Shown here in pieces: positions 44,308 through 52,242 of a DNA stretch of 57,373 bases. Within the stretch, counting starts at the first letter, position 1. Every line of letters starts with the position of its first letter. The translations under genes were made by a program, and so were the position numbers. A model generated the notes under the pieces. It was not told the origin of the DNA. It saw only the letters and a program-made list of their open reading frames with translations, and did not search any database. The stretch comes from Pseudofrankia coriaricola. GTDB lineage: Bacteria > Actinomycetota > Actinomycetes > Frankiales > Frankiaceae. The DNA lies in the NCBI RefSeq assembly GCF_001854805.1, contig NZ_MBLO01000225.1, positions 1 to 57,373 of the forward strand. Direction: 5' to 3'.

Positions 44308-44937
44308 CTAGCCCGCGGCCGCGGACGCGGTCGGTGCCGATGGGTCTTCCGACCCCGCGGCGACCGCGACCTGGGTGCTGGGCGACGCCAGCCCCGTCCA
44401 GGCCGAGTCGGCGGCGTCCAGCGAGGTGCTGGTGTCGTTCAGCAGCGTGGTCGGGGGGACCTGGGTGCCGTCGAAGAGCTGCGCGCACGACCGCGTGGCC
44501 TGCTTGAACGCGCTCAGGCCATCCGTCCACGCCTGGCCCGCGTCGCCGGCCGGCGTCGCGACGCCCGCGCTGCCGGCCGCGGCCGCGTGCGTCTCCAGCA
44601 GGGCGCACGCCGGTTGGAGCGCCATCCCGTTGGCCTCGGCGATCGCCTTGCGAACGTCTGCCTCCGCCAGGCCGATGTCCTTTCGATAGCCGTCAATCGC
44701 GGCGTACCACTCGTCGAGGTCGGGATCGGTGCCGGCCGGTGACTCGACAACCGCGGCGGCGCTCATCGCCGGGGGCGGGGCACCGACCGGCGTGCCACCG
44801 CCGCCCGTACCGCCGTAGACGCCGACCACGGCGACCACGGCGACGAGCCCAGCCCCGCCCAGGATCGTCAGCCCTCGGCGCCGTTCGGAGGCGCTGAACT
44901 CGTCCCAGGTCCGATACTCCTTGCGCCGCCCCGCCAC
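44308..44937 (-). CDS. Membrane-anchored protein of unknown function, 209 residues
   Basis: A short cytoplasmic lead (AGRRKEYRTWDEFSASERRR), one transmembrane helix at about residues 22-42 and an exported Ala-rich helical domain of about 150 residues with two cysteines (PACALLETH and TRSCAQLFDG) that could form a disulfide. No family recognised. The GTG start at 44937 fits the protein-like composition. Convergent with the lipoprotein gene. Confidence 0.65.
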   Translation of the reverse strand: MAGRRKEYRTWDEFSASERRRGLTILGGAGLVAVVAVVGVYGGTGGGGTPVGAPPPAMSAAAVVESPAGTDPDLDEWYAAIDGYRKDIGLAEADVRKAIAEANGMALQPACALLETHAAAAGSAGVATPAGDAGQAWTDGLSAFKQATRSCAQLFDGTQVPPTTLLNDTSTSLDAADSAWTGLASPSTQVAVAAGSEDPSAPTASAAAG

Positions 44938-45225
44938 CCCGGCTCCTTGCTATCAGACCCACCGCATGCCCCTCGGCCTCGCCGAAGGTCGCGACCATGC
45001 CCCGACCGCGCCAGCGCCGGCCCGGGAGTCGGCCACCCTTAGGACAGACGCACAGCTCGGGGACCACGTTGTCCCGCCGAGCCCAGCGCCGTCCCGTCCC
45101 ACGCCGGGCGTTTTGCCACCGTTCCAGGATTCATGGGTTCGGTGATGCTCCGGTGGGACGGAGCCGCGCGCCCGTGGCAGGGGCGTTGGCGCAGTCCGGG
45201 CTGATGTGGGCGGTGAGCGGCGCGG

Positions 45226-45990
45226 CTACTCGAGCAGGTCGGGCTCGCGCCGGGTGATCTGGTCCCACAGGGGCTGGAAGTTCAGCCAGCCGGTGAGAGG
45301 GTTCCCGTTGAGATCGTGAGTGAGCCGGGCGTTCTCGTGGGCGATGTGCGTCACCGTGCCCGCGGCCTTCGCCAGCAGCTGCACCTGCGCCGAACGCTCC
45401 ATCGTGATGAACCACCACGCGGCCGTGTCGACCGTGTCGCCCACGGTCAGCAGGCCGTGGTTGGCGAGGATGACGGCCTTGTGGCCGCCGAGCGCCGCGG
45501 CGATCCGCTTGCCCTCGTCAAGATCGAGCACGACGCCGCCGAACTCCTCGAACAGGCCATGGTCCTCGTAGAAGGCGCACGCGTCCTGCGTGATGGGCTC
45601 GAGCAGCTGGCCGAGGGTGGACAGCGCCCGGCCGTAGGTCGAGTGGCTGTGCGCGGCGGCGACGACGTCCGGCCGGGCCTGGTGAATCTGGGAGTGGATC
45701 GCGAACGCGGCCGGGTTCACCGGGTAGCGGCCCTCGACCGTCTCACCGGCCTGGTTGACCAGGATCAGGTCGCTCACCCGGATGTGGGAGAACGAGACGC
45801 CAAACGGGTTGACCCAGAAGTGATCGGTGAGCTCCGGATCACGCGCGCTGATGTGGCCCGCGACGCCCTCCTCGAAACCGAACCAGCCGAATATCCGCAG
45901 GGCGGCGGCGAGCCGCTCCTTGCGGTGCTGGCGCTCCTGCTCGACGGTCTCGAACGTGGGCGGCAGCCGGAAGATCAGGTTGTCAGCCAT
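45226..45990 (-). CDS. Class II aldolase/adducin family protein
   Basis: A 254-residue zinc aldolase-fold protein. Zinc ligands are in AAAHSHSTYGR (two His) and in LANHGLLTVG (third His); EGVAGHISARDPE and FWVNPFGVSFSHI are the substrate-phosphate side. Members include L-fuculose-phosphate aldolase and ribulose-phosphate epimerases, but many actinobacterial ones have no known substrate and I cannot choose. ATG 45990 starts at MADNLIFRLPPTF; the frame is open further upstream, where it overlaps the next gene. No sugar-pathway neighbours. Confidence 0.85.
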   Translation of the reverse strand: MADNLIFRLPPTFETVEQERQHRKERLAAALRIFGWFGFEEGVAGHISARDPELTDHFWVNPFGVSFSHIRVSDLILVNQAGETVEGRYPVNPAAFAIHSQIHQARPDVVAAAHSHSTYGRALSTLGQLLEPITQDACAFYEDHGLFEEFGGVVLDLDEGKRIAAALGGHKAVILANHGLLTVGDTVDTAAWWFITMERSAQVQLLAKAAGTVTHIAHENARLTHDLNGNPLTGWLNFQPLWDQITRREPDLLE

Positions 45991-46110
45991 GCCACTAGCG
46001 CACCACATGGCCCCCACGAGTCGGACACCGGATCGGCCAAAGGGACTGGTGACGTGCCTGCCGACCCGGTGCCGGCGGCCCCTGGCCGTTGAAGGCAGAA
46101 TCCCGGAGTC

Positions 46111-46923
46111 GTGGGCACTCGGGTGATTGAGAACTACCTCATCGACATGGACGGCGTCCTCGTGCACGAGGCGCAACCCATCCCGGGCGCGGACCGGTTC
46201 CTCGCCTCGATCACGTCCGCCGGCCTTGGCTACCTGGTCCTGACCAACAACTCGATGTTCACCGCCCGGGACCTGCAGGCCCGGCTGCGTGGCTCGGGCC
46301 TCGACATCCCGGCCGAGCGGATCTGGACGTCGGCGCTGGCCACCGCCAAGTTCCTCGACACCCAGCGCCCCGGCGGGACCGCCTACGTCGCCGGCGAGGC
46401 GGGTCTGACGACGGCGCTGCACGAGATCGGGTACGTCCTCACCGACCGCTCGCCCGACTACTTCGTGCTCGGCGAGACCAGAACGTACAGCTTCGAGACG
46501 ATCACCAAGGCGATCCGGCTGGTGCGCGACGGCGCCCGGTTCATCGCGACGAACCCTGACCCGACGGGCCCCTCCGCCGAGGGCCTGTTGCCGGCGACCG
46601 GCTCGGTCGCCGCCATGATCACCAAGGCCACCGGAATCGATCCCTACTACGTAGGCAAGCCCAACCCGCTCATGATGCGCACCGGCCTCAACCGCCTCTC
46701 CGCGCACAGCGAGACCACCGTCATGATCGGTGACCGGATGGACACCGACGTGATCGCCGGTCTCGAGGCCGGGATGGACACCGTGCTCGTCCTGTCCGGC
46801 ATCACCGCCCGCGCCGACATCGAGCGCTACCCCTTCCGCCCGACCGCCATCGTGGGCAGCGTCGCCGACATCCAGGTCGGCCAGGACGTCCACACCCTGA
46901 CGACAACCGGCGAGACGGCCTAA
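46111..46923 (+). CDS. HAD-IIA (NagD-like) phosphatase
   Basis: A 270-residue HAD phosphatase of the NagD subgroup. Motif I is LIDMDGVLVHE, motif II is LVLTNNSMFTARDL, motif III Lys is in YYVGKPNPLMM and the acidic motif IV is MIGDRMDTDVIAGLEAGMDT. E. coli NagD prefers UMP and GMP; the substrate here is unknown. GTG 46111 has a GGAG close upstream. Followed by R2 copy D. Confidence 0.88.
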   Translation: MGTRVIENYLIDMDGVLVHEAQPIPGADRFLASITSAGLGYLVLTNNSMFTARDLQARLRGSGLDIPAERIWTSALATAKFLDTQRPGGTAYVAGEAGLTTALHEIGYVLTDRSPDYFVLGETRTYSFETITKAIRLVRDGARFIATNPDPTGPSAEGLLPATGSVAAMITKATGIDPYYVGKPNPLMMRTGLNRLSAHSETTVMIGDRMDTDVIAGLEAGMDTVLVLSGITARADIERYPFRPTAIVGSVADIQVGQDVHTLTTTGETA

Positions 46924-46991
46924 TGCCACTCCAGCGAGCGTTCACCCGACGCTGAAACCAGCGAAATCAGGATCAGTCGGGGCGAGGCGCT

Positions 46992-47210
46992 GGACGCGCT
47001 CTCCCCGTGTCGGGCGCTGAGCGCCCTCCTCGCGTGGTGTTGGGCCCTGGCATATGGCGGTGGTAGGGCTTGGGCCGGGCTGACGACGTGGTCGGGTTGG
47101 CATTGCGCCGATGCGCTGTCACCAGGTGTGGCTGAGGTGCGCTTACTGGTCGCTGGAACGGTGTCGCGAGCCGCCGCGCGGCTGGACATCCGAGCCACGG
47201 GATGTCGGTC
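46992..47210 (+). repeat. R2 dispersed repeat, copy D (no R1)
   Basis: Landmarks: GGACGCGCTCTCCCCG, TGTCGGGCGCTGAGCGCCC, TCGCGTGGTGTTGGGCC, CATATGGCGGTGGTAGGGC, CCGGGCTGACGACGTGGTC, GGGTTGGC, GCGCCGATGCGC, TGTCACCAGG, TGTGGCTGAGGTGCGCTTAC, TCGCTGGAACGGTGTCGCG and CCGCCGCGCGGCTGG. It lies between the NagD-like gene and the tetR promoter and lacks the R1 module seen in copies A and B. Confidence 0.85.
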
Positions 47211-47303
47211 GGCAGGCCGCTGGGAAGCCCCGTCCGCGGTTCGGGAGCAGCGCGCCCCCGCCGACGGCGCCCGGATTGCCGGCCTGCACATATCCGCCAG
47301 GAG

Positions 47304-47321
47304 AGTTGAACACGTTCAACT
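47304..47321. promoter_or_regulatory. Palindromic operator upstream of the TetR gene
   Basis: AGTTGAAC-AC-GTTCAACT, a perfect 8+8 inverted repeat with a 2-base centre, 54 bp before the tetR start. Its size and symmetry are those of a TetR-dimer binding site, and its place predicts autorepression of the tetR-yndJ-DUF1990 operon. Confidence 0.75.
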
Positions 47322-47374
47322 TCGGGGCTAGCGTTGGTGTCGACGGGTTCTGTCGGCCCCATGGAAGGTGTCCG

Positions 47375-48169
47375 GTGGCCAGCCACGACAGCGGGAAGCC
47401 CCACGATCACAGCGACGGCACCCACAACGACGGCAACGGCAACGGCAAGCACACCGGGGACGCGGGCCGGGCGCTGCCCCCCGGCAGGGGTGCCGCGACC
47501 CGGGCGCTGGTGCTCGAGACGGCCCTGGCCTCCTTCCGAGACCAGGGCTACGAGCGGACCACGATGCGCGGCATCGCCAAGGCGGCCGGTGTCTCGCTGG
47601 GCAACGCGTACTACTACTTCGACTCGAAGGAGCACCTGGTCCAGGAGTTCTACGCCGCGATCCAGGCGGGACACCGCCAGCGAGCCGCCGAGGCGCTGCG
47701 GTCACCGGACCTCGCGGACCGGCTGCGCCGCGTGATCCACGCGGGAATCGACGAGATGACGCCGTACCACTCCTTCGCCGGCTCGTTCATCAAGGTAGCC
47801 ATCCCGCCGACCGCGGCGGCCAGCCCGTTCAGCCGGGAGTCGGCCGCGGCCAGGGACACCGCGGTAGGGCTGTTCCGGGACGCGCTCGAAGGCCCCGCCG
47901 GTCCCTCCGGGACCGCGCGGCCCACGGCGCCGGGCGGCCCGCTGGCGCCGGATCTCCCGGAGCTGCTCTGGCTCGCCTACCTCGGCATCACCCTGTTCTG
48001 GGTCTACGACCCGTCGCCCGGCCAGGCACGTACCCGCCAGCTGGTGGACTCCGCCGCGCCACTGACCGCCCGGTCGATCGCGCTGACCCGAATCCCCCTG
48101 CTGCGCTCCGTCGCGGACGACCTCCACACCCTGGTGTCCGAGCTGCGTCTGAAGGGCTCGCGCCGATGA
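47375..48169 (+). CDS. TetR family transcriptional regulator
   Basis: A 264-residue regulator. After a His/Asn/Gly-rich lead of about 45 residues comes the TetR DNA-binding domain: LETALASFRDQGYERTTMRG, IAKAAGVSLGNAYYYFDSKE and HLVQEFYAAI. The ligand domain (about 100-255) is not recognised. GTG 47375 has GGAAGG upstream. The stop overlaps the start of the yndJ-like gene (ATGATGA), so the three-gene unit is coupled. The palindrome at 47304-47321 is its likely operator. Confidence 0.85.
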   Translation: MASHDSGKPHDHSDGTHNDGNGNGKHTGDAGRALPPGRGAATRALVLETALASFRDQGYERTTMRGIAKAAGVSLGNAYYYFDSKEHLVQEFYAAIQAGHRQRAAEALRSPDLADRLRRVIHAGIDEMTPYHSFAGSFIKVAIPPTAAASPFSRESAAARDTAVGLFRDALEGPAGPSGTARPTAPGGPLAPDLPELLWLAYLGITLFWVYDPSPGQARTRQLVDSAAPLTARSIALTRIPLLRSVADDLHTLVSELRLKGSRR

Positions 48170-49158
48170 TGACGTCTGTCGTCGCGACGCCGCGTGTGCC
48201 CGCGTCGCCCGTCCCGCCGGTCGCGTCGGCCGCCGCGGCGACGGGGCTGAGCCCGTACGGCGCCGGGCTGCTCGCCCTGCTGATCCTGATCGGCATGCTC
48301 GTCGTCGTCCCGTGGGGACTCGGGCTGCTCGACCTGGACATCCTTGACCCGCTCCGCCGCTGGTGGCTGCTGACCGCCTTCCCCGGCGTGGCGTCGTTCC
48401 TCGTCCCCCGTGGCCCGGCGGCCGCCGCCCTCGCCGGCGTCTACGCCGCCGGAACCCTTGCCCTGCTCGCGGCACTGCCCGAGGTCACGCGACGCACGAC
48501 GGTCCGGCGGCCAGCGGCTCCGACAACGTGGCCAGCGACGGCGGCGAGGCAGGCGGCGTGGGCGGTCCCGGTCCGGGCGGCCATGGCGAGCGCGCTGGTC
48601 GCACCGATGATCGCGTCCAGCGCGCTGGTGGCCGCGCGTGCGGGCTATCCGCTCTTCGGGTTCTCGCCGACCGTTCTCACGCTCACGGTCGCGCACTTTC
48701 ACTACGCCGGCTTCGTCGCCGCGCTGATCGCCGCCCTCGTCTGCCGAGCCCTGCCCGGCGATCCACGAGCGGGGGCCGCCGCCTGGTCGGTTCCCGCCGG
48801 AACCCTGGTGGTCCTCGCCGGTTTCTTCCTCTCCGACTGGGTCGAACTCGCCGGCGCCGTGGTCCTGACGGCCGGCCTGTGGCTGGCCGCCTGGCTCACC
48901 TGGAGTCGGATCCGGCCGCGCGGCGACCGTCTGACGCGCTGGCTGATGGTCATCTCCTGCGCGGTGCTTCCCGTCAGCATGGCGCTCGCGCTCAGCTGGG
49001 CGGTGGGACGAGCGGCGGGCCTTCCCCACCTCTCGGTCACCTGGATGATCGCCACGCACGGCGTCGCCAACGCACTCGGCTTCGCCGTCTGCGCCCTGCT
49101 TGCCTGGCGCACGCTCGACCGCCCCACACCGGCGACCCCCACGAAGGCATCACCATGA
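48166..49158 (+). CDS. YndJ-like membrane protein
   Basis: A 330-residue protein with about eight to ten hydrophobic helices. The HFHYAGFVAALIAALVCR segment and the late MIATHGVANALGFAVCALLA segment are those of the YndJ family, which in Bacillus is encoded next to DUF1990 genes. The His residues in both segments are conserved in the family as I recall it. Function unknown, sometimes called a transporter without proof. Start and stop both overlap the neighbours (ATGA), showing a tight operon. Confidence 0.7.
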   Translation: MMTSVVATPRVPASPVPPVASAAAATGLSPYGAGLLALLILIGMLVVVPWGLGLLDLDILDPLRRWWLLTAFPGVASFLVPRGPAAAALAGVYAAGTLALLAALPEVTRRTTVRRPAAPTTWPATAARQAAWAVPVRAAMASALVAPMIASSALVAARAGYPLFGFSPTVLTLTVAHFHYAGFVAALIAALVCRALPGDPRAGAAAWSVPAGTLVVLAGFFLSDWVELAGAVVLTAGLWLAAWLTWSRIRPRGDRLTRWLMVISCAVLPVSMALALSWAVGRAAGLPHLSVTWMIATHGVANALGFAVCALLAWRTLDRPTPATPTKASP

Positions 49159-49760
49159 CAACCGACGACCCGCATGACGCCGATCCGGCCCGGCGCGACC
49201 GCGGCCGGCCGACCCAGACCCCCGAGCCAGCGGCCAGCGGCTCCGGCGCCTTCACCTATAACGAGGTCGGCGCGACCAGGAACGCGTCCCTTCCCGCCAC
49301 CTACCATCACCTGCTTCACCACGTGCCCGTCGCCACCGGCACCGCCGGTCTCCGCGCGGCGGCCGACGCACTGCTCACCTGGCAGATGCATCAGGCAGCG
49401 GGGCTACGGGTACTCGCCTCCGCGCCGAGAGCCGAGCCAAGCGTGACGGTCACCTCGCGGCTGGGGCTCGGACCGCTGCGGATCAGCGCACCTTGCCAGG
49501 TCGTCTGGGTCGACGACGACCCGGGCACGGACAGCGCTGGCTTCGCCTACGGGACGCTCCCGGGCCATCCCGAGTCAGGCGAGGAATCCTTCGTGCTCAC
49601 CCGGGACAGTGATGACGTCGTGTGGCTGACCATCCGGGCATTCAGCCGCCCGGCGACGCTCCTCCCACGCCTGGCAGGCCCGGTCGGCCCCATGCTCCAA
49701 CGCCACCTCGCCACCCGATTCGCGAACGTCCTACGCCGCCTGGCCGACGCCGCGGGCTGA
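49155..49760 (+). CDS. DUF1990 family protein
   Basis: A 201-residue protein. After a disordered lead of about 35 residues the DUF1990 core is visible: FTYNEVGATRNASLPATYHH, LLTWQMHQAAGLRV, FAYGTLPGHPESGEESFVLT and WLTIRAFSRPATLLPRLAGP. DUF1990 proteins have an unknown role, perhaps ligand binding, and are commonly encoded with YndJ. ATG 49155 overlaps the preceding stop. Confidence 0.8.
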   Translation: MTTDDPHDADPARRDRGRPTQTPEPAASGSGAFTYNEVGATRNASLPATYHHLLHHVPVATGTAGLRAAADALLTWQMHQAAGLRVLASAPRAEPSVTVTSRLGLGPLRISAPCQVVWVDDDPGTDSAGFAYGTLPGHPESGEESFVLTRDSDDVVWLTIRAFSRPATLLPRLAGPVGPMLQRHLATRFANVLRRLADAAG

Positions 49761-49994
49761 CAGGTCACCGCGAGGCGAGTCCGCTACGGCCCAACCGTGC
49801 CACACGGCCCGGATCTATGGTGATGGGTAAGACAGTGATGACTTATACTCCCCCAAGAGGATCTACCAGGCAATCTGTACCCCAGGAGAAGCACCGTGGC
49901 CGACGAGCTGATCGACCAGATGGTCACCGCCGCCGAGGCTGACTACGGCGTGAGGGTGACTCGGGAGCGCGGCCGCATCGACGGACGGCACGGA

Positions 49995-50016
49995 CGTCCG
50001 TACACTTGTACGGACG
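49995..50016. promoter_or_regulatory. Operator of the TacA-TacT toxin-antitoxin pair
   Basis: CGTCCGTACA-CT-TGTACGGACG, a perfect 10+10 inverted repeat with a 2-base centre, 18 bp upstream of the antitoxin ATG at 50034. Extra half-sites (ACGGAC) lie at 49981 and 49990. TacA-type antitoxins bind such palindromes to repress their own operon. Confidence 0.8.
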
Positions 50017-50033
50017 CCAGGATCGGAGGAGCC

Positions 50034-50318
50034 ATGGTTGCCTCGGCGGCCTCCGGACGCTTCGAGTTCCGCGTCCGGCCCGAGCTCAAGCAGCTGATAG
50101 AACGCGCGGCCTCGCTCATGAACCAGACCGCGTCGGACTTCGCCCGGACCGCCGCGGAGGAACGCGCCGTGGAGGTGCTGCGGGAGCACGAGCTCATCAC
50201 GCGAGTACCGGTGGACTTCTTCGACGCGCTGCTGGCTTCTCTGGACGCTCCGCCCGAGCCCAACGACGCGTTGACGCGCGCCGCCGCGCGGCTGGATTCC
50301 GTCATCGAACGACGGTGA
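50034..50318 (+). CDS. tacA: DUF1778 (TacA-type) antitoxin
   Basis: A 94-residue antitoxin with an N-terminal ribbon-helix-helix (FEFRVRPELKQLIERAASLM, NQTASDFARTAAEERA) for DNA binding and a C-terminal toxin-neutralising part (VPVDFFDALLASLD). It should bind the palindrome just upstream and cover the acetyltransferase toxin encoded next. ATG 50034 has a strong GGAGGA. The frame is also open from a GTG at 49896 with its own AGGAGA, which would give 140 residues and place the operator inside the gene; the short form fits the family. Confidence 0.85.
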   Translation: MVASAASGRFEFRVRPELKQLIERAASLMNQTASDFARTAAEERAVEVLREHELITRVPVDFFDALLASLDAPPEPNDALTRAAARLDSVIERR

Positions 50319-50815
50319 CCGCGGGCCGATTCGTCAGCGAGGCCCTGGGCGCCAGCCACATCGCGGACCACTTCGAGAGCGGCCAGCCTGAGCTCGACGA
50401 CTGGCTGCGTCGCCATGCTCCTGCCACGGAGTCACGTCGAACCGGTCGAACCTTTGTCTGGTCCGCCGACGGACGAGTGGTCGCCTACTACACGATCGCG
50501 GCCCATCTCCTGATGCGTGACGATCTACCGAGGGCGTTGGGCCGTGGGAACCCCGTGCAGATCCCCGCCGTGCTGCTGGCGAAGCTGGCGCTGGACAAGA
50601 CGCTCCAGGGCCAGGGGTTCGGTGGACTACTGCTCGCCGACGCCGTCGACCGCATCGTCGAGGCAGCTCGGACCGTCGCCGCGCGGTTCATCGTGGTCGA
50701 CGCGATCGACGAGCAGGCGATCTCCTTCTACGTCAAGTACGGGTTCGTCTCGGTGCCGTCCACCAACCGCCTGGTGAAGAGGATGAGCGCCGCCGCGGCG
50801 CAGGTCAGCCGCTGA
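50315..50815 (+). CDS. tacT: GNAT-type (TacT-like) toxin
   Basis: A 166-residue acetyltransferase toxin. The acetyl-CoA loop is LQGQGFGGLLL at about residues 98-108; the catalytic tyrosine is in ISFYVKYGF near the C-terminus; the strand RTFVWSADGRVVAYYTIAAH is typical. TacT toxins acetylate the amino acid on charged tRNA and stop translation. GTG 50315 overlaps the antitoxin stop (GTGA). Toxin and antitoxin are complete, so the pair looks functional. Confidence 0.87.
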   Translation: MTAGRFVSEALGASHIADHFESGQPELDDWLRRHAPATESRRTGRTFVWSADGRVVAYYTIAAHLLMRDDLPRALGRGNPVQIPAVLLAKLALDKTLQGQGFGGLLLADAVDRIVEAARTVAARFIVVDAIDEQAISFYVKYGFVSVPSTNRLVKRMSAAAAQVSR

Positions 50816-51139
50816 CGATGCGCCACGTGACACTGCTCGATGCCTGTTGGCGGGAGTCAGGACTCTGCAGAGACCATGCCCACCGGCAGCTGACGCCGGT
50901 GCCGCCGAGGCCGCAGTAGCCGTTCACTGACACCTTCGGCGAGGCCGTACTCACCCCGGCGGGCTGGCAGGTCACTCGGGCCGCGTACTGCAACCTGATC
51001 ATGGGTCTCGGGACTCTCGACCTGCGCCGCCCGCCCTGACCCTTCCGACATCGGCAGCGGGTCACGACGACCTGGCCGTCAGCCGGTCAGAGCGCTGGCC
51101 AACCCGCTGAGACCTCAGCGCGAATGGCAGTAGCGAGTT
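50816..51139. other. Intergenic gap with an msrA 3'-end fragment
   Basis: 324 bases. The only clear content is the msrA fragment at 50880-50927. After it, 50922-51039 reads on the plus strand as a stretch of about 38 codons (TPAGWQVTRAAYCNLIMGLG region) to a stop, possibly another gene remnant; I cannot name it. Confidence 0.45.
50880..50927 (-). pseudogene. Fragment of the msrA 3' end
   Basis: 34 bp (50892-50925) are identical to 52279-52312 in msrA, and the flanks are similar. On the minus strand it encodes [13 protein letters not shown], the C-terminal end of MsrA. No more of msrA is present, so this is a remnant or a recombination duplicate. Confidence 0.8.
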
Positions 51140-52063
51140 CTAGCTGCGGGTGAGGTCCTCGGCGGTGGTCACGGTGATTGCGCGGCGCAGCCACAGGCGG
51201 AGCTGGCCGGCGTCGCTACAGGCCAGCACCTGCTCGCGGAGCCTCTCAGGCACCTTTAGGCCGCGGTCCTCAAGTACAGCCAGCACCGCTCGTGCCTCGC
51301 CGCGTGCCTCGCCGCGCGCCTCGCCCCGTGCCTCGCCCCGCGCCTCGGCCTCTCGGTCGATCCTGTTGTAGACCTCGTTGTGGTACCGCTGGCCAGTGGC
51401 GGTGGTCATCAGGTACTGCTCCCATCGTGTGTGGGTCACCGGAGAGAACCCGCCAGTTATCACGTCATCGTAGAAGCGCTTCTGGTCACGTTCCAACCCG
51501 TCGAGGACGGCGAGCAGCGCTTCGAACATCGTGGCGACGGCGTCCTCGCCTCGATGACAGAAGGCCGAGAACAGCACTCGCATGGGGTGGGTCGTGGACA
51601 CCGTCCTGTCGACGATCAGGTCGATGTCAGCTGGGGTGACGAACCGCGGGTATAGCCGCACCGCCGAGGTATCCCGGGCGATCTCGTCGTGGTACCAGGC
51701 GGCGACAGCCGGGTGAGGGAAGAAGACGACCAGCGTGCTGGGAACCATGACCGGTTTCTTCTTCTTGATGGACTTGGTGAGTTCTGCCTCCGTCTGCGCA
51801 CAGTAGAGCTTCCAGGTCGCCAGCTTGCCAGGTTCCGCGGCGCTTTGGACCTCCACGACCGTCGCCCGCGCCGGGTCGTCGTCCTCATCGGAGAGCACGA
51901 TCAAGGTGTCCGCCTGGAACATGCGTGGACGGACCGTGGGATCCGACAGGCGTGCGCGACGGTAGGGCGCGACCCGGTCGCCGAGCTGGGCTTGGATCCA
52001 GTCGGGCAGCGTCGGGTCCGCTCGGATCATCACGAGGAGCGCCTCGTGAGCGTTGGACGGCAT
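51140..52063 (-). CDS. Rpn/PD-(D/E)xK family putative nuclease
   Basis: A 307-residue protein of the type often called Rpn family recombination-promoting nuclease or putative transposase. The core shows ADTLIVL and VVEVQSAAEPGKLATWKLY, fitting the D-(x)n-E-x-Q part of the PD-(D/E)xK fold; a helical segment (RVLFSAFCHRGEDAVATMFE) follows. Near residue 240 is a fivefold EARG repeat coded by 12-bp tandem repeats (about 51293-51352). It lies between the two copies of the msrA 3' end. The start at 52063 (MPSNAHEALL) is typical. Confidence 0.75.
   Translation of the reverse strand: MPSNAHEALLVMIRADPTLPDWIQAQLGDRVAPYRRARLSDPTVRPRMFQADTLIVLSDEDDDPARATVVEVQSAAEPGKLATWKLYCAQTEAELTKSIKKKKPVMVPSTLVVFFPHPAVAAWYHDEIARDTSAVRLYPRFVTPADIDLIVDRTVSTTHPMRVLFSAFCHRGEDAVATMFEALLAVLDGLERDQKRFYDDVITGGFSPVTHTRWEQYLMTTATGQRYHNEVYNRIDREAEARGEARGEARGEARGEARAVLAVLEDRGLKVPERLREQVLACSDAGQLRLWLRRAITVTTAEDLTRS
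51290..51352. repeat. 12-bp coding tandem repeat in the Rpn gene
   Basis: Five near-exact copies of GCCTCGCCGCGT (reading EARG on the minus strand). Being a multiple of three, copy-number change would alter protein length without frameshift. Confidence 0.8.
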
Positions 52064-52204
52064 GACTGGATCATTACTGATGGGTCAGACAGTCCAAACC
52101 AGGGCACGCAAAGCCCACGTCCAGACTGATTTGACAATTATCTCGACATGTGCAACGGAACCACGACCGGCCTCAGCTGAGAGGGCGTCGGTCCCACGCC
52201 GCTC

Positions 52205-52238
52205 GGTGGTGGTCAGACCGCCCGGTCTGACCACCACC
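52205..52238 (-). terminator. Hairpin terminator of msrA
   Basis: A perfect 15-bp stem, GGTGGTGGTCAGACC / GGTCTGACCACCACC, with a 4-base loop, starting 5 bp after the msrA stop. No T-run. Confidence 0.75.
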
Positions 52239-52242
52239 CCCC

